Below, one piece after another: positions 45,041 through 54,056 of a DNA stretch of 64,000 bases. Position numbers and translations under genes: made by a program. Position 1 is the first letter of the stretch; each line of letters opens with the position of its first letter. The stretch spans positions 1 to 64,000 of the forward strand of contig JAUIAV010000022.1 in assembly GCA_030425195.1 (NCBI GenBank). Direction: 5' to 3'. Source of the stretch: Gammaproteobacteria bacterium (lineage in GTDB: Bacteria > Pseudomonadota > Gammaproteobacteria > Pseudomonadales > Azotimanducaceae). The notes beneath the pieces were generated by a model. The model was not told the origin of the DNA, made no database searches, and saw only the letters and a program-made list of their open reading frames with translations.

Positions 45041-46038
45041 ACACCCGGCGGCGTTCTGCCCTCCAGGCGCTCTTTCTGACGCTGCTCATCGGCTCGGTGG
45101 AAGTCCGGGCCGGCTGGCACGAGCTCACGGAACCCATCATGGGCACCCGGGTGCATGCCGAGCTCTGGCATGAGGATGGGGAGAAAGCCCGGGCGCTGCT
45201 CGATCGGGTGATGGCGGAGATGCGCCGGATCGACGCCGAGTACAGCCCCTACATCGAAGACAGTGAGCTCTCCCGGATCAACCGGGATGCGGGCCAGGGC
45301 TGGGTGCAGACCACGGCTGAGATGATCGATCTGCTCGAGAAAAGCGCCCGGATATCCCGGCTGACGGGCGGGGCCTTCGACATCACCTATGCGTCGGTCG
45401 GCCGCTACTACGATTATCGTGAAGGCCGTCGTCCGGATGACGACGCCATCGCCGAAACCCTCGAGGCGATCAGCTACGAGTTCGTTCAGACCGACCCGGA
45501 GAACCGGCGTGTCCGCTTCACGCATCCACTGGTGTACATCGATCTCGGCGGGATCGCCAAGGGTTACGCCGTGGACCGGTGTATCGAGATGCTCCTGGCC
45601 GCCGGTATCACACAGGCATCCGTTGCGGCAGGCGGTGACAGCCGCATCATCGGCGACCGCAATGGCGAACCCTGGTCGGTAGGCATCCAGGATCCACGCA
45701 GGGACGATGCGATGGCGGTGCTGCTGCCGCTGGTGGACACCGCGGTATCCACGTCCGGCGACTACGAGCGTTTCTTCGAAGAAGACGGGGTCCGCTATCA
45801 CCACATCCTCAATCCGCGTACGGGTGAATCGGCCCGTGACAGCTGGAGCGTGACCATTCTCGGCCCCGAGGCGACCCTGACGGACGGCCTGTCCACCAGC
45901 GTGTTCGTGCTGGGCCCGGAGGCGGGTCTAGCGCTGATCGACCGGTTGCCGGGGATCGATGCCATCATCATCGATGCGGAGGGCCGGCTCCGCTTCTCAG
46001 CGGACCTTCTCGACGCGACGGATCCGGCCGGATCCTGA
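45037..46038 (+). CDS. apbE: FAD:protein FMN transferase ApbE
   Basis: The 333-residue protein attaches FMN to a Thr or Ser of exported flavoproteins. It starts with a TTG that overlaps the previous stop (TTGA) and gives a signal peptide ending near VRAG. Family motifs are IMGTRVHAELW, YIDLGGIAKGYAVD, AAGGDSRIIG and STSGDYERFF with HHILNPRTG, which bind FAD and magnesium. It acts in the periplasm, probably as a membrane or periplasmic protein. No RnfG, NqrC or NosR partner is in the window. Confidence 0.93.
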   Translation: MNTRRRSALQALFLTLLIGSVEVRAGWHELTEPIMGTRVHAELWHEDGEKARALLDRVMAEMRRIDAEYSPYIEDSELSRINRDAGQGWVQTTAEMIDLLEKSARISRLTGGAFDITYASVGRYYDYREGRRPDDDAIAETLEAISYEFVQTDPENRRVRFTHPLVYIDLGGIAKGYAVDRCIEMLLAAGITQASVAAGGDSRIIGDRNGEPWSVGIQDPRRDDAMAVLLPLVDTAVSTSGDYERFFEEDGVRYHHILNPRTGESARDSWSVTILGPEATLTDGLSTSVFVLGPEAGLALIDRLPGIDAIIIDAEGRLRFSADLLDATDPAGS

Positions 46039-46164
46039 TCCTCACCTGACCCGGGAGTTGCCGGTTTCCGGGGGCTCTCAGCGATCAGACCCGGTTCTCA
46101 TTGTGCCCGCTCCCCTCCCCATCTCCCGGACGAACTGTGACGTCGAGCACGTTCTGTGAATCTG

Positions 46165-46425
46165 CTCTCAACTAACGTGCACTTCTGCGGGGTCAGGACG
46201 ACGCCGCTTGGTTTCAGGACGAAACGGAGGGTCCCTGGCGGACTCTCGAGGGCACGCAGGAAGCGTACCCGTGGGCGCAAGGATGAGCCCGATGCTGGAA
46301 GCAGAAAAGTGCATGCCGGTAGTTCGAAGGACCTTGCCTGATCAGATTCGATAGGGATGACGAATGGGCGGAAGACCTGCGTGGTGGTCGGTCATCACGC
46401 TGGAAGCAGTAGCTGCCAGGTTTTT
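46165..46425 (+). ncRNA. Candidate CsrB/RsmZ-type CsrA-sequestering small RNA
   Basis: Successive hairpins present AGGA in short loops: loop AGGAC at 46195-46199 (8-base-pair stem with one mismatch), AGGAC at 46216-46220 (stem GTTTC/GAAAC), AGGAA at 46258-46262 (stem GGGCACGC/GCGTACCC, one mismatch) and AAGGAT at 46279-46284 (stem with GGGC/GCCC). A hairpin at 46227-46247 lies between. AACTA plus TGCACTT-CTGC (46170-46188) pairs with 46301-46324 to close the domain. A further stem-loop has AGGGAT (46346-46365). GGA in hairpin loops is the hallmark of CsrA-binding RNAs. A terminator closes it. The promoter is not identified; a leader RNA of tlpA is the alternative. Confidence 0.5.
46400..46425 (+). 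terminator. Intrinsic terminator of the small RNA
   Basis: A stem formed by CTGG with CCAG and inner CAG with CTG around a TAG loop is followed by GTTTTTC at 46420-46426. The stem is moderate and the U-run is five. It lies before the ribosome site of the tlpA-like gene, so it would end the small RNA or attenuate read-through into the operon. Confidence 0.5.
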
Positions 46426-46477
46426 CGACGGCTCACTCTTCGGCTCCAGGGATTCTGGAACCGATGGAAGGATGAAC

Positions 46478-46990
46478 ATGAAGATGACGAAGTGGTTCAC
46501 GAAGGCAGGCACCCTGGCCGCACTGGCGGTTTGCCTGACATTACCCATGAGCGCCTCCGCCGTGGGTCTGCAGGACAGCGCGCCCGATTTCACCCTCAAG
46601 AGCCTCACCGGCGGCAATCTGCGTCTCGAGGAATACCGCGGGCAGGTGGTGCTCCTCAACTTCTGGGCGAGCTGGTGCGGTCCCTGCCGTCAGGAGATGC
46701 CGCTCCTCGATCGTCTTCATCACCGTTACGAAGACACGGGGTTCGCCGTGCTGGGTGTGAACGTCGAGGGAGAATCCGCGCCTGCGCAGGAGATCGTCGA
46801 CAAGACCAACGTCACTTTTCCGATCCTGATCGACGACGGTCAGAAGGTCAGTGAGCTGTACAACCTCCAGGCCATGCCGAGCACCGTGGTCATCGACCGG
46901 GACGGCGTGGTCCGCTACATCCACCTTGGGTACAAGCCGGGCGACGAAGCCAAGTATGTCGAGGTCGTCAAGAAACTCATCCGCGAGTAG
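46478..46990 (+). CDS. TlpA/ResA-like thioredoxin-fold protein
   Basis: The 170-residue exported thioredoxin has a signal peptide (LAALAVCLTLPMSASA) and the redox motif WCGPC with cysteines at residues 67 and 70, followed by a cis-Pro region MPSTVVID. TlpA-type proteins reduce disulfides in the periplasm. The frame opens from 46364, but the Met at 46478 has GGAAGG at the right distance. The next gene starts 20 bases later, so it may be the first gene of the envelope-machine operon. Confidence 0.9.
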   Translation: MKMTKWFTKAGTLAALAVCLTLPMSASAVGLQDSAPDFTLKSLTGGNLRLEEYRGQVVLLNFWASWCGPCRQEMPLLDRLHHRYEDTGFAVLGVNVEGESAPAQEIVDKTNVTFPILIDDGQKVSELYNLQAMPSTVVIDRDGVVRYIHLGYKPGDEAKYVEVVKKLIRE

Positions 46991-47010
46991 CCGCGTATTA
47001 GGAATCAGCA

Positions 47011-47559
47011 ATGCGAAGGACAGCAACGCGCCACTTTCTGACTCTTCTTCTGGCCCTGCCTCTGGCATGGACCGGAAGTGCATCCGCCGAGCCGGACGCG
47101 CCGGTATCGCAGCCGGCCGCGCTCGGCAGTGATCTGGAGCAGATCAAGAAGGATCTGCTCGAGCTCAAGCGGGACCTCGTCATCCTGGAAGAGGATCTGC
47201 TCTTCCCGGCGAGCAGCCAGGTCGCCGTCTTTCTCTCCATGGACATCGGCGAGTTCTTTCAGCTCGACGCGGTCACCGTGAAGCTCAATGGCAAAGAGGT
47301 CGCTCACCATCTCTACACCGATCGTCAGGTGGACGCGCTCTACCGTGGCGGCGTGCAGAAGCTCTATATCGGCAACGTGAAGCAGGGTCGGAACGAATTG
47401 ACCGCGTTCTTCACCGGCCGCGGCCCGAGCGGACGCGATTACCGGCGTGCGGCCACGGTGGCGTTCGAAAAGTCGTTCGAGCCGGCATTCGTGGAGCTGG
47501 CGATCTCGGATTCCGGTGCCAGCTACCAGCCGGAATTCACAGCCGCGGTTTCCAACTGA
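47011..47559 (+). CDS. Exported coiled-coil protein of the Agl-Glt-like cluster
   Basis: The 182-residue protein has a signal peptide ending near SASA, a short heptad-rich helix (LEQIKKDLLELKRDLVILEEDLL, residues about 43-65) and a beta-rich domain containing VAVFLSMDIGEFFQLDAV and LYIGNVKQGRNEL. I do not recognise a named family. Its location, 20 bases after tlpA and 27 before the first TPR gene, suggests it is a periplasmic component of the machine encoded downstream. Confidence 0.75.
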   Translation: MRRTATRHFLTLLLALPLAWTGSASAEPDAPVSQPAALGSDLEQIKKDLLELKRDLVILEEDLLFPASSQVAVFLSMDIGEFFQLDAVTVKLNGKEVAHHLYTDRQVDALYRGGVQKLYIGNVKQGRNELTAFFTGRGPSGRDYRRAATVAFEKSFEPAFVELAISDSGASYQPEFTAAVSN

Positions 47560-47586
47560 CCCGGGCTGCAGGGACGTCGCCCGCCC

Positions 47587-49476
47587 ATGAAACAGTTTCT
47601 CTGTGAACTCATCCTGAGCTGCGTGGTTGCCGCACCGGCCGGCAAGCCCATCGACGAGCTGACCTACGGCACCATGCTGTACAGCTACTACCAGCAGGAC
47701 TACCAGCAGGCGCTCCTGGAAACCATGGTGGCCGAGGCACAGGACCGCCAGGGGGAAGATCCCATCCGATTCGACCTGGCAAAGGGCAGCTTCGCCTTTA
47801 GCGAACAGATGTACGAGACCGCCCGCACCACGTTCGATGCCATCGACCAGGGCGAGCTGACCGAGCTCGATCAGATGCGCCTCGCCTTCCATCTCGCCCG
47901 CGAGTATCACCGGCGTGGCGAGTATGCGGGCATGTCGGGCCAGCTCGACCGGATCGCCCTGAAGGCCAACTGGCTCGGCCGCGCCCGTTTCCATCCGGAG
48001 GTGGAATTCATGCGCGCCGAGGCAGCCATGGCGGCGGGTCGTTACGCGGAGGCGGAGGCTCACCTGGATGTGCTGGATGATCCGGATCCTCTGCTCGCCT
48101 ACGGCCTCTACAACCTGGGTGTGGCCTATCGCGAAGCACAGGATCTGGAAGGATCCCGTCGGGCATTCGAGCGGCTCGCGAATCTGAAAGTGAAAACCCG
48201 CGGAAGGAAGGCGGCGAGTGCGGAGACTCTGGATCTCATGCAGCGGGCCAAGCTCGCGCTTTCCTTCGTTTCCCGCGAGCTCGAGGACACGGCAGACGCG
48301 GCAGAGGTGCTTGGCGGTCTCCCCGGAGAGGGCCGCTACCGGGATGCAGCACTCGCTTCCTATGGTGGTCTGGCCATGGATCAGGGCGAATACGAACTGG
48401 CGGCCCGGATCTGGCTGACCCTGCAGAACCAGGACTACTGGACATCGAGCACGGCGCAGGCCCGGCTGGCGTTCCCCATGAGCCTGGAGCAGCTCTCCTC
48501 CCGGGATATGGCGCTTGCCCAGTACCGGGCAGCGGAGCGGAGCTTCGAGTCGCGCCTGGCGCTGCTCACGGATCTGCATGCCCAGGCGGAAAACCCGGGC
48601 TGGGTGAACAATCTGCTGATGGTGTTCTCCGCTGTGGATCGGGACGACGAGCGGATGCTCGATCTGGTCGATCGCTGGCGGGAACAGCTCGGGCACACCG
48701 ACTGGCTGGAATGGCTCGCCACCGAGGACACTCACCAGGTGCTCATGGAGTGGCGGGAGCTCGTGGGCATGCGTGACTGGCTGATCGCGCTGCCCCGGGA
48801 TCTGGATGCCTTCGAGGAGGTGGCAGGCGAACGCCGGCGCCGCGGCGCGATGGCCAGATCACTGCTGGTGGACGATGCGCTGCTCGAACAGCGCCGGGTG
48901 CTCGAGGAGAACGTCACCGCTCAGAAAAACGTGCTCGATCAGCTGGCCGCATCACCGGCCGAACGCTCTTCCGACTGGATGAACCGGCTGGCGAATCCGG
49001 AAGAACGGGCCCTGCTGGAAGAGCTCGGCCGTATGCGGGAACTGGTCGGCGCGCACATGAAAGATGCAGAGCGCGAGCGGTGGCTCGACCGGATCGACCG
49101 GCTGGAAGGCACCGTTTTCTGGCAGATTGCCGACGATCGCTCCGATCGGGCCCGGCGGCTGGCCAAGGCGCACGAAGAAAATCTGGCGCTGCTGGAGGAG
49201 GTGGACGCGCGCATCGCCCGGGTGGCAAACGCGGAGTCCGAGTTCGCTGCCGGAGTGGAGACGGACTTTCTCGCGTTCACCGACCGGGCGGACGTGATCA
49301 CCGCCAATGTGACCCGGGCGCTCAATGACCGGGAAGTCGCTCTGGCCGGTGAGATCCGCCGGGGCATGGCGCGGGAAATGAAGGAAGTTCAGCAGTATCT
49401 GCTGATCACGCGGATCGGCATCGCGAGAGCCACGGACGGGCTGGCCATGGGTGCGGAAACGGTGGAAGGCGAATGA
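47587..49476 (+). CDS. Exported TPR and coiled-coil protein
   Basis: The 629-residue protein has a short hydrophobic N-terminus, then TPR-like helical repeats (about residues 25-380; for example TMLYSYYQQDYQQALL and AYGLYNLGVAYREAQDL) and a charged helical C-terminal half rich in Arg, Glu and Ala that looks like a long coiled coil. It resembles the TPR proteins of Glt-type clusters in overall architecture. It overlaps the next gene by four bases (ATGA). Confidence 0.8.
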   Translation: MKQFLCELILSCVVAAPAGKPIDELTYGTMLYSYYQQDYQQALLETMVAEAQDRQGEDPIRFDLAKGSFAFSEQMYETARTTFDAIDQGELTELDQMRLAFHLAREYHRRGEYAGMSGQLDRIALKANWLGRARFHPEVEFMRAEAAMAAGRYAEAEAHLDVLDDPDPLLAYGLYNLGVAYREAQDLEGSRRAFERLANLKVKTRGRKAASAETLDLMQRAKLALSFVSRELEDTADAAEVLGGLPGEGRYRDAALASYGGLAMDQGEYELAARIWLTLQNQDYWTSSTAQARLAFPMSLEQLSSRDMALAQYRAAERSFESRLALLTDLHAQAENPGWVNNLLMVFSAVDRDDERMLDLVDRWREQLGHTDWLEWLATEDTHQVLMEWRELVGMRDWLIALPRDLDAFEEVAGERRRRGAMARSLLVDDALLEQRRVLEENVTAQKNVLDQLAASPAERSSDWMNRLANPEERALLEELGRMRELVGAHMKDAERERWLDRIDRLEGTVFWQIADDRSDRARRLAKAHEENLALLEEVDARIARVANAESEFAAGVETDFLAFTDRADVITANVTRALNDREVALAGEIRRGMAREMKEVQQYLLITRIGIARATDGLAMGAETVEGE

Positions 49477-52256
49477 TGCGTTTCCTGCACCTCCTGACCC
49501 TGATCCTGGTCACCAGCCTGGCGCTGTCCGGTTGCTCGTGGAGCAAGAAAACCCGTCCGGCGGCCGGCGGCACCATCGCCGGAATCGTCAGGGACCTGCC
49601 CGAGCTCGAGGTGCCGGAAGGGGAACCCGTCAAGCCGACCCGCGCGGAAGTGCTCGCCGCCTACGAACGGGTATACGGGCTCATTCCCGATGCGGCGGAG
49701 AATCACGCGGTGGGGAAACGCCTGGCCGACCTGAAGATGAGCGTCGGAGAGGATCGCGATGTCGAGGGACTCGAAAATCCCTATCAGGATGCGGTCGAGC
49801 TCTACGAAAGCCTGCTCGAGAATGCCGAAGGAAAGGACCGGGATCAGATCCTGTACCAGCTGGCCCGGGCCCACGACCTGGTGGGCGAAACTGCAGCCGC
49901 GGTGGGTTATCTGGACCGGCTCGTCGACGGATACCCGGACAGCAGCTACGCAGTGGAGGCCCGCTTCCGGCGAGCGGAAATCGCATTCTCCGCCGGTGAA
50001 TACCGCGCCGCCGAGCAGGACTACGGGTACGTGGTCGCACAGGGGCGGGAAACACCTTACTGGCAGAACGCCACCTACATGCAGGGCTGGGCGCAGTTCA
50101 AGCTGGGTGACCTGAATGAGGGTCTGGCCAGCTTCTTCAGCGTCGTGGACAGCGTGCTGAGAGATCGCCGCTTCGAGGACCTGTCGGCGTCGGAACAGGA
50201 ACTGCTCACGGACAGCCTCAGAGTGGTCACGCTGGCACTTGCGTATCTGGAGGGTCCCGAGACCCTTGCCGGACACATGCGCGCGCTCGGGCGTCCGACC
50301 TGGCAGTACGAAGTCTACCGGGCTCTGGCCGATGACTATCTCGAGGACGAGCGCTTTCTCGACAGCGTGGCCACCTGGTCCACGTTCATCGATCAGAACA
50401 GCCTGGATGCGCGGGCACCCAGCGCCCACATCGGCATGATCAATACGCTGGTGGAGGCGGACTTCCCCAGCGAAGTGGCTCCCAAGAAAGAGGAGTTCAT
50501 TACCCGCTACGGCGTCTACAGCGAGTTCTGGGCAATTCATGACACGACCGTACGGGAAGGCTATCTCACGGACCTGCACGGCTATCTCACAGAGCTGGCC
50601 AACGTGGCTCACGGCAGGGCCCAGGAAACCGGACTCGGATCCGACTATCTGAAGGCGGCGGACTGGTACGACGAGATCGTGGTGACCTTCCCGCAGGATC
50701 CCTCCACGGCAGAGTATCTGTTCCTGCTGGGCGAGGTGTACACGGAGGCCGGCGAGCATGGCCGCGCGGTGGCCTCCTATCAGCGGGTGGTGCACGAGTA
50801 CATCGACCACCCCCGGTCCAACGAGGCGGGGTACGCCGCGATTCTGGGTCTGGAGACGCTGGTGGCGAGCGCGCCGGCAGAGGAGCTGGAGCTCTGGCAG
50901 CGGCTGACCATCGACGCGCAGATCGAGTTCGCCATGCTCTTCTCCGCAGACGAGCGGGCGCCGGCAGTGCAGGGCGCTGCCGCCGACAGTCTGTTTGCCC
51001 TCGCCGAGTTCGAGGAAGCGGTGAATCTGGCGGACAATCTTCTCAGCACCTGGCCGTCACTGCCCGCCGACCTCAGGAAGACGGCGCTGCTCATTCTCGG
51101 TCACGGCTACTTCGAGCTGAACGACTATGTGGCGGCCGAGTCCGCCTATCACCGCCTGCTGCTGGTCGAGCTCACGGAAGAAGAGCAGGACAGGGTGGAG
51201 GAACGGCTCCTCGCCGCCGTCTACAAGCAGGGTGAAGCTGCGGAGGCAGCCGGCTTTGCGGACGATGCGGTGGCGCACTATCTGCGGCTCGCGGAAATCG
51301 ATCCCACCTCAGGGCTCGCGGCTCAGGGGCAGTTCGATGCGGTGGCCGTGGTGGAGGATGCCGGCCGTATCGGTGAAGCGGCGGTGCTGCTGGAAGGATT
51401 CCGTGCCAGCTTCCCGGATCATGAGCTGAACCGCGATCTGGAGAAACGCCTGGCGGACATGTATGAGCAGACGGGCGACTGGGACCGTGCCGCCCGGGAA
51501 TATGTGGCTCTGTCCGAAACGGCGGAAGATTCCGAAGTCCGGCGTCAGTCCAAGTACCGGGCGGCGGAGCTCTATCTTCAGCTGGGCGATCAGAATCAGG
51601 CCATCGAACAGTTTGCCGGCTATGCCCGCTCCTACGAGCAGCCGCTGGATCTGAATCTTGAAGCCGTGCACCAGCTGGATCTTCTCTATCAGGCGGCTGG
51701 AGACGGTAAAGAGCGGCGCTACTGGCTGGACCGCAAGATCGACATCCATCGCCGGATGGGTACCGGTGCGACGGAGCGGGCCACGTTCCTGGCCGCGGAA
51801 GCCCAGTTCGTGTTCGCCGAGGATGAGCGCGCGGACTACGAGGTCATCCGTCTCACGCACCCGCTGCCGAAGAGCCTGAAGCGAAAACAGAAGGCACTCA
51901 CGCGCACGGTGAAGGCGTACGAGGCGGTCGCCGACTATCAGGTGGTCCGTTTTTCTACGGCGTCCACCTACCGGATTGCCAATCTCTACGCGACGCTCTC
52001 CCGGTCGATCATGGATTCCGACCGGCCGGAGAACCTGAACGAGCTCGAGCTGGAACAGTACGAGATTCTGCTCGAGGAGCAGGCCTTCCCCTTTGAGGAG
52101 CAGGCGATCTCTCTGCACGAGATCAACATGCGCAGAAGCTGGGAAGGCGTTTACGACGACTGGGTGAAAGAGAGCTTCTCCGAGCTCCGACGGCTGATGC
52201 CGGCCCGGTTCGACAAGCAGGAGATAGACGTTGCCTACGTTGAAACCATTCATTAG
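49473..52256 (+). CDS. Large TPR lipoprotein of the Agl-Glt-like cluster
   Basis: The 927-residue protein has a lipoprotein signal with lipobox LSGC near residue 20, followed by SWSKKTRP. Nearly the whole protein is built of TPR-like helical repeats (ILYQLARAHDLVGE, YLFLLGEVYTEAGE, ALLILGHGYFELND, YRAAELYLQLGD). It is predicted to be anchored in the outer or inner membrane facing the periplasm and to act as a scaffold. It overlaps both neighbours, by four bases upstream and 26 downstream. Confidence 0.85.
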   Translation: MMRFLHLLTLILVTSLALSGCSWSKKTRPAAGGTIAGIVRDLPELEVPEGEPVKPTRAEVLAAYERVYGLIPDAAENHAVGKRLADLKMSVGEDRDVEGLENPYQDAVELYESLLENAEGKDRDQILYQLARAHDLVGETAAAVGYLDRLVDGYPDSSYAVEARFRRAEIAFSAGEYRAAEQDYGYVVAQGRETPYWQNATYMQGWAQFKLGDLNEGLASFFSVVDSVLRDRRFEDLSASEQELLTDSLRVVTLALAYLEGPETLAGHMRALGRPTWQYEVYRALADDYLEDERFLDSVATWSTFIDQNSLDARAPSAHIGMINTLVEADFPSEVAPKKEEFITRYGVYSEFWAIHDTTVREGYLTDLHGYLTELANVAHGRAQETGLGSDYLKAADWYDEIVVTFPQDPSTAEYLFLLGEVYTEAGEHGRAVASYQRVVHEYIDHPRSNEAGYAAILGLETLVASAPAEELELWQRLTIDAQIEFAMLFSADERAPAVQGAAADSLFALAEFEEAVNLADNLLSTWPSLPADLRKTALLILGHGYFELNDYVAAESAYHRLLLVELTEEEQDRVEERLLAAVYKQGEAAEAAGFADDAVAHYLRLAEIDPTSGLAAQGQFDAVAVVEDAGRIGEAAVLLEGFRASFPDHELNRDLEKRLADMYEQTGDWDRAAREYVALSETAEDSEVRRQSKYRAAELYLQLGDQNQAIEQFAGYARSYEQPLDLNLEAVHQLDLLYQAAGDGKERRYWLDRKIDIHRRMGTGATERATFLAAEAQFVFAEDERADYEVIRLTHPLPKSLKRKQKALTRTVKAYEAVADYQVVRFSTASTYRIANLYATLSRSIMDSDRPENLNELELEQYEILLEEQAFPFEEQAISLHEINMRRSWEGVYDDWVKESFSELRRLMPARFDKQEIDVAYVETIH

Positions 52257-52965
52257 CAGCCTTTCACGGCAGGTGAAGCCGGCTGCCAGAGCAGCGGCGG
52301 GCCTCATCGTGTCCGTGCTGCTGACCGCTTGTGTCTCGCTACCCAGCGGAAGTCCGGCCGCCACGTCTTCGGCGTCGTCTGCGCCCGCCAGTGCGGGTGC
52401 AGGCAATGACCCGAGTGACCAGCGTGCGGCAGCTTCCGTGGGCAGCGGGAACACATCCATCGCCCCGCCCGTGGTACCCGTACCGGAAATCCGGGGGAGC
52501 ACGGCCGACGATTTCGAAGCCGCTGTTGCGCACATTCAGGCAGGGCGTTTCCGGGAAGCCGAGGTCATTCTGCTCGGTATCACCAGCGATCAGCCGGAAC
52601 TCGCCGGTCCCTGGATCAATCTGGGACAGGTCTATGTGGCGATGGAGCAGCCCGAGGAAGCCAGACGCGCGTTCGAGGCTGCCGCCGCCGCTAACCCGTA
52701 CAACTGTACGGCTTATAACGAACTCGGGCTGCTGGCCCGTCAGAACGGTGATTTCGAGGCCGCCGAAGCGCACTACCTGCGCTGCCTGGAGCACGTGCCC
52801 GGCAATGATACAGCCCATCTGAACCTGGGCATCCTCTATGAGCTCTATCTCGGCCGTCTGCCGGAAGCGCTGGCGAACTATCGGCAGTATCAGGCTCTGC
52901 AGGGCGAAGAGGACCGGCGCGTGAAGGGTTGGGTCATGGATCTCGAACGGAGGCTCGGCGTATGA
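52231..52965 (+). CDS. TPR lipoprotein, GltE/AglT-like
   Basis: The 244-residue lipoprotein starts at TTG 52231 behind GGAG, inside the end of the preceding gene. Its lipobox is LLTAC, followed by a Ser/Ala/Pro-rich linker and a TPR domain (about 95-235: AAVAHIQAGRFREAEVIL, GPWINLGQVYVAMEQPEEA, AYNELGLLARQNGDFEAAEAHY). In Myxococcus a similar small TPR lipoprotein (AglT, GltE) belongs to the gliding machinery. The equivalence is by architecture only. Confidence 0.8.
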   Translation: MPTLKPFISSLSRQVKPAARAAAGLIVSVLLTACVSLPSGSPAATSSASSAPASAGAGNDPSDQRAAASVGSGNTSIAPPVVPVPEIRGSTADDFEAAVAHIQAGRFREAEVILLGITSDQPELAGPWINLGQVYVAMEQPEEARRAFEAAAAANPYNCTAYNELGLLARQNGDFEAAEAHYLRCLEHVPGNDTAHLNLGILYELYLGRLPEALANYRQYQALQGEEDRRVKGWVMDLERRLGV

Positions 52966-53297
52966 AATTCAGCCTGATCAGCTGTTCCCTGCTCATCCTC
53001 GCCGTGGTGCCCGGTGGCGCGGTGATGGCGGAAGAAGTCGACAGATCTGCCGGACAGTCGGAAGAACTGCCGCGTGGAGTCATCCGACTTGACGAAACCG
53101 TGATCTCCGGCAACCAAGAGCTGCCGAAAGTCCTTTATATCTTGCCCTGGCGGGATCCGAACGGACTGCCGGACATCGAGCTGGACGCCCAGTACTCGGA
53201 AATGGACGTATTTCGTCGGCTCTACCCACCGGCCTACCGGAGGGAGCTGACGTATTTTGATTCACTGGAAACCAATTCGCCCGAAAAAGCGAAGTAG
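52962..53297 (+). CDS. Small exported protein of the cluster
   Basis: The 111-residue protein has a signal peptide (LISCSLLILAVVPGGAVMA) and a mature part of about 88 residues with VLYILPWRDPNGLPDIEL and a Tyr/Pro-rich end. No family is recognised. It starts at the Met that overlaps the preceding stop (ATGA) and precedes the channel genes by 36 bases. Confidence 0.72.
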   Translation: MKFSLISCSLLILAVVPGGAVMAEEVDRSAGQSEELPRGVIRLDETVISGNQELPKVLYILPWRDPNGLPDIELDAQYSEMDVFRRLYPPAYRRELTYFDSLETNSPEKAK

Positions 53298-53333
53298 GCG
53301 CCGAAGCCGGCGCAACGATCGGAGGAGTAAGAA

Positions 53334-54014
53334 ATGGACATGTACACAACCGTGGTCAGCTTCTTCCAGCAAGGTGGTCCCTTCATGTATCCCATCGCCA
53401 TCGTGCTGGGTATCGGGCTTGCCATTGCGCTGGAGAGATTCGCCTATCTCATGAATCAGATGCGGGTGAACCGCCGTGACTACGAGGCGATCCTGCCGCT
53501 GCTCAAGCAGCGCCGGACCCGTGAGCTTGCGGAAGTCACGCGGAAATCGAAGTCTGCCATGGCGCGCATCGTCGCGGATGGCATGAACCGCCGTTCGTCT
53601 TCGCGCCGCCGTTCGGACATCGAGTACGCAATGGAGGAAGGCCTGCTGGAGATTCTGCCGAACATCGAGCGCCGCACGCCGTACCTCGCGACCTTCGCCA
53701 ATATCGCGACGCTGCTGGGCCTGCTCGGCACCATCATCGGTCTGATTGCCGCGTTCACGGCGGTGGCCAACGCGGACCCCGCAGAGAAAGCCACGCTGCT
53801 TTCCCAGTCCATCTCCATCGCCATGAACACCACGGCGTTCGGGCTGATGGTCGCCATTCCGCTTCTGCTCGTGCATTCCATGCTGCAATCGAAGACGGCT
53901 GCCATCGTCGAAAGCCTGGAGATCGCGGTGGTGAAGTTTCTGAACCTGATGGACGGTGATGGTGCGGCTCAGTCTGCCCAGGCCGGCGCTCAGAAGGCCG
54001 CGGCCAAAGCCTGA
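53334..54014 (+). CDS. MotA/TolQ/ExbB proton channel protein, AglR-like
   Basis: The 226-residue inner membrane protein has three membrane segments and the family core TLLGLLGTIIGLIAAF near residue 125 and SISIAMNTTAFGLMVAIPLLL in the third helix. With the two ExbD proteins that follow it would form a proton-driven motor that converts proton flow into movement in the envelope. The TolQ plus two TolR arrangement is that of AglRQS. A good ribosome site (GGAGG) precedes it. Confidence 0.92.
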   Translation: MDMYTTVVSFFQQGGPFMYPIAIVLGIGLAIALERFAYLMNQMRVNRRDYEAILPLLKQRRTRELAEVTRKSKSAMARIVADGMNRRSSSRRRSDIEYAMEEGLLEILPNIERRTPYLATFANIATLLGLLGTIIGLIAAFTAVANADPAEKATLLSQSISIAMNTTAFGLMVAIPLLLVHSMLQSKTAAIVESLEIAVVKFLNLMDGDGAAQSAQAGAQKAAAKA

Positions 54015-54056
54015 TCGTTCTCGGACCCAGAACACCAGCCGGAAAGGAGTACGGAC

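Larger units (their letters stand above)
46039..46477 (+). other. Gene-free intergenic region holding a structured RNA
   Basis: This 439-base stretch is the only long region without a protein gene. Its small open frames (such as 46156-46341) show no conserved features and no convincing ribosome site. It holds the candidate GGA-loop RNA and a terminator, described separately, and at 46132-46154 an imperfect inverted repeat (GAAC-GTG, CAC-GTTC) just upstream of the RNA that could be an activator site. No strong sigma-70 promoter is seen by eye. Confidence 0.6.

Noticed and set aside
46132-46164. Sigma-70 promoter for the small RNA
   Set aside because: GTGACG and the downstream TGTGAAT region do not give acceptable hexamers at 16-18 base spacing, so no promoter is claimed.
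46156-46341. 61-codon open frame inside the candidate small RNA
   Set aside because: Arg/Lys/Gly-rich product with no conserved look, no good ribosome site, and it overlaps the hairpin domain that explains the sequence better.
46364-46477. Longer upstream start of the tlpA-like gene
   Set aside because: It would place unconserved residues before a good signal peptide and run through the terminator; the Met at 46478 has a ribosome site at proper spacing.
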